This document shows positions 5,460 through 11,115 of a stretch of DNA of 11,115 nt, piece by piece. This stretch comes from an uncultured beta proteobacterium. Its GTDB lineage: Bacteria; Pseudomonadota; Gammaproteobacteria; Burkholderiales; Burkholderiaceae_B. The notes under the pieces are model-generated. The model was not told the DNA's origin and did no database searches. It was given only the letters and a program-made list of their open reading frames with translations. Position 1 is the first letter of the stretch. Every line of letters begins with the position of its first letter. The stretch lies in NCBI GenBank assembly GCA_903924715.1, contig CAIYCP010000361.1, positions 1 to 11,115 on the forward strand. Reading direction: 5' to 3'. A program made the position numbers and the translations under genes.

Positions 5460-7871
5460 ATGCAATTTTCTGAGTCTTGGCTGCGCACCCTGTGTAATCC
5501 GGCGATATCGACCGATGAGTTATCACATCGTTTAACGATGGCTGGTTTGGAGGTTGAAGAGACCTCGCCGGTCGCGCCCGCATTCTCAGGGGTCATCGTC
5601 GCACTGATTCAAACGGCAGAGCCTCACCCTAACGCAGATAAGTTGCGCGTATGTATGGTCGATATTGGTGCCGCTGCGCCCTTGCAGATCGTTTGCGGCG
5701 CGCCTAATGCAGCCGCGGGCATCAAAGTACCTCTCGCAACCGTAGGCGCAGCCTTGCCTGGCGGGATGAATATTGGTGTAGCCAAAATGCGTGGAGTCGA
5801 GTCTTTTGGCATGTTGTGCTCAGCCAAAGAATTGGGTTTGTCGCAAGAACATGCGGGCCTACTCGTATTACCCGCAGACGCGAAGGTCGGCACGAGTGTG
5901 CGCGAGGCCCTCGCGCTTGACGACACTTTGTTCACCTTAAAGCTAACACCTAACCGTGCTGATTGTTTATCGATTCTAGGCATCGCACGTGAAGTGTCAG
6001 CGTTAACTGGCACACCCTTGTCTCAACCTCACACAGCGGCCATTGCGCCGAGCTTAACTGAGATCATTCCGGTTACGGTTCAGGCCCCAGACCTATGCGG
6101 CCGTTTTGCGGGTCGTGTCGTACGGGGTGTGAATGCGCATGCACAAACACCTGACTGGATGGTTGAACGCCTCACGCGAGCAGGGCAACGCTCGGTGACG
6201 GCATTGGTTGATATTTCGAATTATGTGATGCTGTTGCTTGGTCGTCCAACGCACGTGTTTGACTTGGACCGCATGCCCGAGCAAGCGATTGAAGTTCGCT
6301 GGGCTCGTGCCGGAGAATCACTCACCTTGCTAAACGAGCAAACGATCATGCTTGATGCCTCAATGGGGGTGATTGCAAGTGCAGGTACGCCGGAAAGCCT
6401 AGCGGGCATCATGGGTGGCTCTTCGACCGCGGTATCGCTCGATACAAAAAATATTTATGTTGAAGCAGCCTTTTGGTGGCCAGAGGCGATCGCCGGTCGC
6501 GCGCGAAAACTCAAATTAAACTCCGAAGCCAGCCATCGTTTTGAGCGCGGCGTTGATTTTGAAAACATTCCCGAGCATCTTGATCTGATTACGCAGTTGA
6601 TTTTAGATATTTGTGGTGGGCAGGCCGGCCCAATCGATGACCAGCATGTCAATCTACCTAAACGTGAACCCGTGATCATGCGACTGTCGCGTTGTCATCG
6701 CGTGTTAGGGGTAAAAGTCAGTCAAGACGAAGTTGCACAAACCTTTAAACGTTTAGGGTTTTCGTTTGCCATACAGGGAGATCAGTTTGTTGTCTCTCCA
6801 CCTTCATACCGTTTCGATATCCGGATCGAAGAAGACTTAATTGAAGAAGTGGCCCGCATCGTGGGTTTTGAAAGTATCCCCGCGGTACCGCCAATGGCCG
6901 CTGCGCAAATGCGCATGACGCCAGAAACGACGCGCTCGGCGCATACCGTGCGCGCCGAAATTGCGGCACTCGATTATCAAGAAGTGATTAACTTTTCGTT
7001 TGTTGAGAAAAACTGGGAAACGGATTTACTCGGGCACGCTGATCCGATTCAATTACTGAATCCAATCGCAAGTCAACTTGCCGTGATGCGATCTTCGTTA
7101 TTGCCTGGCTTGGTGGCAAATATCCGTTACAACGCTAATCGTAAACAAACGCGTGTTCGCGTGTTTGAACTTGGCCGAGTGTATGTCCGTGACCTATCGA
7201 TTAAAGATGGTCCCTTAACGGTTGCGGCAGTGCGTCAGCCTCAGCTCCTAGCTGCGGCCGCTTGGGGGCCTGTCACAGAAGAGCAGTGGGGCACCCCTAA
7301 TCGCGCCATTGATTTCTTTGATGTAAAGCGTGATCTTGAGGTGCTCTTCAGTGCTCAGGCCAAGCAGCTGCGATTTATACCGGCTCAACACGCCTTATTA
7401 CATCCAGGTCGAAGTGCCCGCATTGAACTAGGCGCACAGGTGATTGGCTGGCTGGGTGAGTTGCATCCCCGTTGGGTCCAGCAGCAAGAGTTAACAACTG
7501 CACCTGTCTTGTTTGAAGTCTCTCTTGAGTCTTTGGCGGCCTTGCCAATGCCCTTAGTTCAAGAGTTATCACGCCAACCCATGGTGCAGCGCGACTTGGC
7601 AATCTGGGTCTCGGCTGAACAGTCTGTACAGGCTTTGCTCGATACCATTGCTCAGACTGTGAAGTCTGATCCAGCGCTTGCTGTGGTGCAACATGTTGGC
7701 CTCTTTGACCTCTGGCGCGATCCTGCAAAAGTTGCTACAAACGAAAAGAGTCTTGCATTTAGGGTCTCATTGCAAGACACTGAGGTCACGCTCGATGACG
7801 GTCGAGTTGATTTATGTATGACGAAGATAAGAACTGCGCTTGAAACGAGTCATCAAGCCCGCCCGCGTTAA
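5460..7871 (+). CDS. pheT: Phenylalanine--tRNA ligase beta subunit
   Basis: PheT is the non-catalytic subunit of phenylalanyl-tRNA synthetase; it binds tRNA and its B3/4 domain edits mischarged Tyr-tRNA-Phe. The 803-residue length is normal (E. coli 795). Visible domains in order: an N-terminal MQFSESWLRTLCNP start; an EMAP/OB-type tRNA-binding domain (about 42-150, with EPHPNADKLRVC and IVCGAPNAAAGIKVP); the B3/4 editing domain (about 212-390, with DISNYVMLLLGRPTHVFDLD and RFERGVD); the B5 domain (about 405-475, with SPPSYRFDIRIEEDLIEEVAR); a class II-like core (about 490-690); and a C-terminal ferredoxin-fold anticodon-binding domain (about 705-800, with MVQRDLAIWV and KSLAFRVSLQD). The last 25 or so residues diverge from the usual TLTDEEV pattern (LDDGRVDLC) but the frame is intact. 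It is followed by ihfA after 23 nt, the common proteobacterial order. Confidence 0.98.
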   Translation: MQFSESWLRTLCNPAISTDELSHRLTMAGLEVEETSPVAPAFSGVIVALIQTAEPHPNADKLRVCMVDIGAAAPLQIVCGAPNAAAGIKVPLATVGAALPGGMNIGVAKMRGVESFGMLCSAKELGLSQEHAGLLVLPADAKVGTSVREALALDDTLFTLKLTPNRADCLSILGIAREVSALTGTPLSQPHTAAIAPSLTEIIPVTVQAPDLCGRFAGRVVRGVNAHAQTPDWMVERLTRAGQRSVTALVDISNYVMLLLGRPTHVFDLDRMPEQAIEVRWARAGESLTLLNEQTIMLDASMGVIASAGTPESLAGIMGGSSTAVSLDTKNIYVEAAFWWPEAIAGRARKLKLNSEASHRFERGVDFENIPEHLDLITQLILDICGGQAGPIDDQHVNLPKREPVIMRLSRCHRVLGVKVSQDEVAQTFKRLGFSFAIQGDQFVVSPPSYRFDIRIEEDLIEEVARIVGFESIPAVPPMAAAQMRMTPETTRSAHTVRAEIAALDYQEVINFSFVEKNWETDLLGHADPIQLLNPIASQLAVMRSSLLPGLVANIRYNANRKQTRVRVFELGRVYVRDLSIKDGPLTVAAVRQPQLLAAAAWGPVTEEQWGTPNRAIDFFDVKRDLEVLFSAQAKQLRFIPAQHALLHPGRSARIELGAQVIGWLGELHPRWVQQQELTTAPVLFEVSLESLAALPMPLVQELSRQPMVQRDLAIWVSAEQSVQALLDTIAQTVKSDPALAVVQHVGLFDLWRDPAKVATNEKSLAFRVSLQDTEVTLDDGRVDLCMTKIRTALETSHQARPR

Positions 7872-7894
7872 ACCAGAATGTCGGAACTTAAAAA

Positions 7895-8230
7895 ATGACA
7901 ATTGAACATTCTTTAGCAGAATCTCGCACACTGACCAAAGCCGAACTGGCTGAAATGTTGTTCGAGCGTGTCGGGTTAAATAAGCGCGAAGCAAAAGATA
8001 TCGTCGATACTTTTTTCGAAGAAATTCGCGATGCGTTGGCACGTGGTGAACCCGTGAAGCTTTCAGGGTTTGGTAATTTTCAGGTGCGTAATAAACCACC
8101 TCGTCCTGGGCGAAATCCAAAAACAGGCGAAACAATCCCGATCGCCGCTCGACGGGTCGTTACGTTTCATGCGAGTCAAAAGTTAAAAGGTGTTGTCGAA
8201 CACCCCGAAACCTTGCAAACTGAGGTATAA
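7895..8230 (+). CDS. ihfA: Integration host factor subunit alpha
   Basis: IHF alpha pairs with IHF beta (encoded elsewhere) to bind specific DNA sites and bend them by about 160 degrees, which affects replication, recombination and sigma-54 promoters. The 111-residue product has the HU/IHF fold: an N-terminal helical part (TKAELAEMLFERVGLNKREA, about 14-33), KLSGFGNF (55-62), and a DNA-binding arm with RNPKTGE (73-79), in which Pro75 is the intercalating proline. The C-terminal VTFHASQKLK is also conserved. It is slightly longer than E. coli IHF alpha (99), with extra residues at both ends. The position after pheT is diagnostic for ihfA rather than ihfB or HU. GGAA lies about 8 nt before the ATG. 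Confidence 0.97.
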   Translation: MTIEHSLAESRTLTKAELAEMLFERVGLNKREAKDIVDTFFEEIRDALARGEPVKLSGFGNFQVRNKPPRPGRNPKTGETIPIAARRVVTFHASQKLKGVVEHPETLQTEV

Positions 8231-8290
8231 AAACAGGCCGTGCATTGTCCTTGTATCGATTTTTAACGTTTTTTTGCATCTACCCTGTAC

Positions 8291-8704
8291 ATGTCCATCC
8301 CAGAATCAGCCGTTGTCTTGCCGCCAATTCCAGCAAAACGCTATTTCACCATCGGTGAAGTGAGTGATTTGTGTGGTGTCAAGCCACATGTGCTGCGCTA
8401 TTGGGAGCAAGAATTTACACAATTAAAACCGGTCAAGCGACGCGGTAATCGACGTTATTACCAACATCACGAAGTTTTGTTAATCCGCAAAATTCGTGAG
8501 CTTCTTTACGAACAGGGTTTCACGATCAGTGGCGCACGTAATCGCTTAAGTGAAGGCCGCGAGACGCCACAAGATCCAGATGCAGCAGTACGGTTAAGTG
8601 CTGTTGAATTGCAGTCGTTACGCTCTGAGTTGCACAGTATTCAAGAACTACTGAACCAGGCAACGAAAGCACACGCTACAAAGGGACAGCTCGATCTAAG
8701 GTAA
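8291..8704 (+). CDS. MerR family transcriptional regulator of the pheT-ihfA-tRNA-Pro locus
   Basis: A 137-residue DNA-binding protein with an N-terminal MerR winged helix-turn-helix: YFTIGEVSDLCGVKPHVLRYWEQEF (helix-turn-helix about residues 18-42) and the wing KRRGNRRYY (49-57). The helix around EVLLIRKIRELLYEQGFTI follows. A short leucine-rich coiled coil (about 103-125) is the likely dimerisation helix. There is no cysteine cluster or effector domain after it, so no metal or drug can be assigned as inducer. Orthologues commonly sit next to ihfA in beta- and gammaproteobacteria, but their targets are not well known. The start has no good Shine-Dalgarno (ACCCTGTAC precedes the ATG), so initiation may be weak or leaderless. 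The 60-nt gap to ihfA holds T-runs but no strong stem. Confidence 0.93.
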   Translation: MSIPESAVVLPPIPAKRYFTIGEVSDLCGVKPHVLRYWEQEFTQLKPVKRRGNRRYYQHHEVLLIRKIRELLYEQGFTISGARNRLSEGRETPQDPDAAVRLSAVELQSLRSELHSIQELLNQATKAHATKGQLDLR

Positions 8705-8714
8705 CGCTAGGCTC

Positions 8715-8723
8715 TGCTATACT
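8715..8723 (+). promoter_or_regulatory. Extended -10 promoter of tRNA-Pro
   Basis: TATACT (8718-8723) preceded by TGC at 8715-8717 gives the extended -10 form TGnTATACT. Its position, 10 nt before the tRNA 5' end, would start transcription within a few bases of the mature tRNA. No good -35 box lies 16-18 nt upstream, which overlaps the end of the merR gene; extended -10 promoters tolerate this. Confidence 0.6.
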
Positions 8724-8731
8724 TACGGTCT

Positions 8732-8810
<79 letters not shown>

Positions 8811-8818
8811 GTTATATC

Positions 8819-8857
8819 AAAGGGTTAGTGTTCACAAGACACTAACCCTTTTTGTTT
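8819..8857 (+). terminator. Intrinsic terminator of tRNA-Pro
   Basis: AAAGGGTTAGTGT (8819-8831) pairs perfectly over 13 bp with ACACTAACCCTTT (8839-8851) around a 7-nt loop. A T-tract (8849-8853, then GTTT) follows. It ends tRNA-Pro transcription 9 nt after the CCA. It lies between convergent genes, and on the minus strand the stem is followed by TTTGAT, so it may also partly stop transcription of the decarboxylase gene. Confidence 0.92.
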
Positions 8858-8883
8858 GAGTGCGTGAGCTCTGAATAAAATAC

Positions 8884-9264
8884 CTACTCGTCAGCAGGAT
8901 CATCCGGAAAAATAGAGTTGTAGGTGGCAAACGCAGACGCCGCAGCCGGGACGCCGCAATAGACTGCCGTTTGAATCAATACTTCACGAATTTCTGCAGG
9001 CGTGACACCGTTATTTTTGGCTGACCGCATATGCAGCGCAAGTTCTGCATGATGATTCAGCGCAGTCAACATGGCAATGTTGAGCAAACTACGCGTGTGT
9101 CTGGGCAGACCTGGTCGCGACCAGACTTCGCTCCAAGCAAGTTTGGTAATAATCTCTTGATATTCGGCGTTAGATTTTCTGGCAAGATTTTTGTTGACGT
9201 GTTCATCGCCCAAAACTTCTCGTCGGATTTTGGTGCCTAGCTCAAAGCGTTCTTTATCGTTCAT
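8884..9264 (-). CDS. pcaC: PcaC-like 4-carboxymuconolactone decarboxylase family protein
   Basis: PcaC converts gamma-carboxymuconolactone to beta-ketoadipate enol-lactone in the protocatechuate branch of aromatic degradation. The 126-residue product is a single CMD domain of standard PcaC length. It begins in the PcaC manner (KERFELGTKIRREVLGDEHV) and carries WSRPGLPRHTRSLLNIAML (48-66), ELALHMRSAKNNGVT (74-88) with His78, and EIREVLIQTAVYCGVPAA (91-108). The CMD family also includes peroxidases with a CxxC pair; that pair is absent (single Cys103), which favours the decarboxylase type. AGAGGA precedes the ATG. It starts 23 nt after the Bug-protein gene on the same strand, so they are probably cotranscribed. 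No other pca gene is in the window, so the substrate may differ from the classical one. Confidence 0.82.
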   Translation of the reverse strand: MNDKERFELGTKIRREVLGDEHVNKNLARKSNAEYQEIITKLAWSEVWSRPGLPRHTRSLLNIAMLTALNHHAELALHMRSAKNNGVTPAEIREVLIQTAVYCGVPAAASAFATYNSIFPDDPADE

Positions 9265-9287
9265 TGCAATCCTCTATGTGATGTTGT

Positions 9288-10259
9288 TCATTGTAATTTT
9301 GCGCCCGACATCCTCACAAGATCGCCATTCTTGCGTGACTCATCAGCAAAAAAACGTTTCAATTCATCGATCGTCATCACTTTCATCGGTGAACCTTGTT
9401 GTTGAATAAACGCTTGGAAGCTCTCGTTTTTAATCGCGGCTTCCACTTCAATTTTGAGTTTTTCTGCTACCGCTTTTGGTAAGTTCGCGGGCGCAATCAG
9501 CGCCAACCAAGGCTCAACATCAAAATCCGGAATCGACTGGCCAACAGGCGGCACTTGGGCCAGCAGCGCTAGACTTTTAGCGGGGCTTACCCCTAAGGCC
9601 TTGAGTTTGCCCGACTGCACAAGACTCGCTACGGTGGCAACAGCTAAAAATCCAACGTCAACGTTTCCAGAAACCAAATCTGGTACGGCAGGGCCACCAC
9701 CTTTGTAGGGCACATGTGTCAGTTTGAATTGACCCAGCTGCTGAAGCTCTTCGCCCGCTAAATGCTGCGCGCTGCCCACACCGCCTGAAGATAGCGTGTA
9801 CTTGAACGGTTCGCCCTTGGCTAACGCGGCTAGCTCGCTTGCCGAGTTGGCTGGAAAGGCAGGGCGCGTGACGAGCACCATCGGGATGCCCGACAGTAAC
9901 GCAATTGGGGTGATATCTTTGTCGGGGTCGAAACCCAAGTTCGCGTAAAGATGTGGAATGATCGTGTACTGCGATGAAACTGCCGCAAGGGTGTAGCCGT
10001 CAGCCGGTGCACGGACCAACATTTGGGAGCCAGTGAGTCCACCCGCGCCTGCGATATTTTCAACAATGATCGGTTGCCCAAGTGATTTTGTGAGCACCGT
10101 AGTGAGATTACGAACGATCGTATCGAGACCCGAGCCCACGGCATTGAGCGCAATAATACGAATCGGTTTTGAAGGATACGGTTGCGCATACGTTGGAGTA
10201 ACGCTGCTGATACATAATGCTGCAAAAAAAACGGAAACGATACGTGTTTGAAATCGCAT
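9288..10259 (-). CDS. Bug family tripartite tricarboxylate transporter substrate-binding protein (TctC-like)
   Basis: Bug/TctC proteins are periplasmic receptors that bind carboxylates and similar small anions and deliver them to a TctA/TctB permease or act as sensors. I start it at the Met at 10259, because AAAGGGA lies 6-12 nt upstream, whereas the in-frame Met at 10274 has only A/T-rich sequence before it. From that start a 25-residue Sec signal peptide (MRFQTR, a hydrophobic core, then TYA before QPYPSKP) is well formed. The mature protein shows the family pattern: PSKPIRIIALNAVGSGLDT, IVENIAGAGGLTGSQMLVRA, GYTL, GSAQHLAGEEL, and HVPYKGGGPAVPDLVSGNVDV. The ligand cannot be told from sequence. 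No tctA or tctB is nearby, as is usual for orphan Bug genes in Burkholderiales. The 75-nt gap upstream contains the short palindrome AGGTT-T-AACCT (10320-10330), a possible operator, and no clear promoter. Confidence 0.93.
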   Translation of the reverse strand: MRFQTRIVSVFFAALCISSVTPTYAQPYPSKPIRIIALNAVGSGLDTIVRNLTTVLTKSLGQPIIVENIAGAGGLTGSQMLVRAPADGYTLAAVSSQYTIIPHLYANLGFDPDKDITPIALLSGIPMVLVTRPAFPANSASELAALAKGEPFKYTLSSGGVGSAQHLAGEELQQLGQFKLTHVPYKGGGPAVPDLVSGNVDVGFLAVATVASLVQSGKLKALGVSPAKSLALLAQVPPVGQSIPDFDVEPWLALIAPANLPKAVAEKLKIEVEAAIKNESFQAFIQQQGSPMKVMTIDELKRFFADESRKNGDLVRMSGAKLQ

Positions 10260-10334
10260 TCTTGTCCCTTTCATTATTTTTTTAAATGAAACGCAATGCT
10301 TTAGTACAGACAGAGGTAGAGGTTTAACCTATTT

Positions 10335-11115
10335 TCATTGATTTTTGTAGCGATCAATCAGTGAAATCAACTGAGCGATCTCTTCTTGGGTCGTGTCCCA
10401 ACGGCATACTAAGCGAAAGAGCGTGGGGCCACGACGGTAAAACAACACACCCGCGGCAATGAGTTGATCGATCGCACTGGCACTCATTTGTACAAACAGT
10501 TCGTTTGCCTGAACGGGCGCCAACAACTTAACGCCTTCGAGATTTTTAATTCCGCTAGCGATTGCAAGGGCCGCCGTATTTGATTGCTTAGCCAAGCGCA
10601 ACCAGAGGTCATCCTTAACATAGGCCAGTACCTGTGCGGAGGCAAAGCGCATCTTCGACCAAATCATGCCTGCGCGACGTAAATGAAAGCCAATGTTTTT
10701 TGCCACCGCCGGATTAAAAACCACAATCGCGTCTGTCAGCAGCCCGCCATTTTTCGTTACGCCAAAGGATAAAAGGTCAATGCCTGCTTTCACAGTTAAC
10801 TCAGCAGGTGAGCAGCCCAACGTATCTAGCGCGTTCGCAAAACGTGCGCCATCCATATGCACAACCAGCCCATGCGCGTGTGCAATGGCGCTGATAGCCT
10901 TGACTTCAGCAACAGAATAGACCGCACCCATATCGGTCGCTTGAACCAAATTCACGGCCTCTGGTTGGTTTTTATGCGCCTGACCTTTTCCAGAATTCAG
11001 GATTGCATATTCAAGCGCAGTTGGGTCAATTTTTCCGTCAACACCGCTAACAGGGGTGACCTTTAAACCACCACCAAAAAAACTCGTCGCATTGCATTCT
11101 GAGGTGTTGATATGG
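10335..11115 (-). CDS. Threonine aldolase family PLP enzyme, 5' end missing
   Basis: Low-specificity threonine aldolases use pyridoxal phosphate to split beta-hydroxy amino acids (threonine or allo-threonine) into glycine and an aldehyde. The frame stays open to the right edge of the window; the GTG at 10955 is internal, since the codons before it read HINTSECNATSFFGGGLKV, a typical family segment. About 260 C-terminal residues are present, and roughly 80-100 are missing. Diagnostic parts are the HMDGARFANAL block with the PLP-contacting Asp, and SFGVTKNGGL, in which the Lys encoded at 10752-10754 should form the Schiff base. RRAGMIWSKMRFASAQVLA follows, then the small C-terminal domain ending FRLVCRWDTTQEEIAQLISLI. 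Related PLP lyases of fold type I share this layout, so the exact substrate is uncertain. It is co-oriented with the Bug-protein and CMD genes, 75 nt upstream of the former. Confidence 0.88.
   Translation of the reverse strand, partial: HINTSECNATSFFGGGLKVTPVSGVDGKIDPTALEYAILNSGKGQAHKNQPEAVNLVQATDMGAVYSVAEVKAISAIAHAHGLVVHMDGARFANALDTLGCSPAELTVKAGIDLLSFGVTKNGGLLTDAIVVFNPAVAKNIGFHLRRAGMIWSKMRFASAQVLAYVKDDLWLRLAKQSNTAALAIASGIKNLEGVKLLAPVQANELFVQMSASAIDQLIAAGVLFYRRGPTLFRLVCRWDTTQEEIAQLISLIDRYKNQ

Noticed and set aside
5624..6013. 129-codon open frame on the minus strand within pheT
   Set aside because: It lies entirely inside the tRNA-binding domain of pheT; composition is that of an antisense shadow and no motif is seen.
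7375..7728. 117-codon open frame on the minus strand within pheT
   Set aside because: It is rich in Gln, Arg and Pro as expected from reading a coding strand backwards; the pheT frame is intact across it.
9830..10225. 131-codon open frame in another minus-strand frame of the Bug-protein gene
   Set aside because: The overlapping frame has a signal peptide and the Bug family pattern; this one has neither.

Overview
This window reads as chromosomal core DNA from a betaproteobacterium, most likely Burkholderiales. The evidence is the PTS enzyme I, UbiK and ComM proteins, the gene order rpmI-rplT-pheS-pheT-ihfA-merR-tRNA-Pro, and an orphan Bug/TctC-type periplasmic binding protein, a family greatly expanded in Burkholderiales. 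Base composition looks close to 50% G+C, low for that order, so I do not name a genus. I see no insertion sequence, prophage, CRISPR array, toxin-antitoxin pair or defence system.

Left part (1-3543, + strand): the 3' nine-tenths of ptsI (enzyme I of the phosphotransferase system, cut by the window edge), a small ubiK-type gene for a ubiquinone-biosynthesis accessory factor, and comM, an AAA+ helicase-like protein of natural transformation. A short gap before comM holds a T-rich hairpin that could cover its ribosome binding site.

Centre (3544-8704, + strand): a translation and nucleoid block. It has ribosomal proteins L35 and L20, both subunits of phenylalanyl-tRNA synthetase, IHF alpha and a MerR-type regulator. 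The usual partner infC (IF3) is absent in front of rpmI, where comM sits instead. The 219-nt comM-rpmI gap carries a perfect -10 box, a two-tier hairpin whose loop can pair with the rpmI start region, and an overlapping 34-codon ORF. This leader is the most interesting part of the window and resembles in outline an L20-type translational control element. A strong hairpin separates rplT from pheS and could reduce transcription from the ribosomal into the synthetase genes.

Then comes tRNA-Pro(GGG) with an extended -10 promoter and a 13-bp intrinsic terminator, which also marks the switch of strand.

Right part (8884-11115, - strand): three co-oriented metabolic genes, read from right to left. 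They are a PLP-dependent threonine aldolase family enzyme (cut by the window edge), an exported Bug-family solute receptor without its TctA/TctB membrane partners, and a PcaC-like carboxymuconolactone decarboxylase. The last two are 23 nt apart and probably cotranscribed. Their shared role is not evident.
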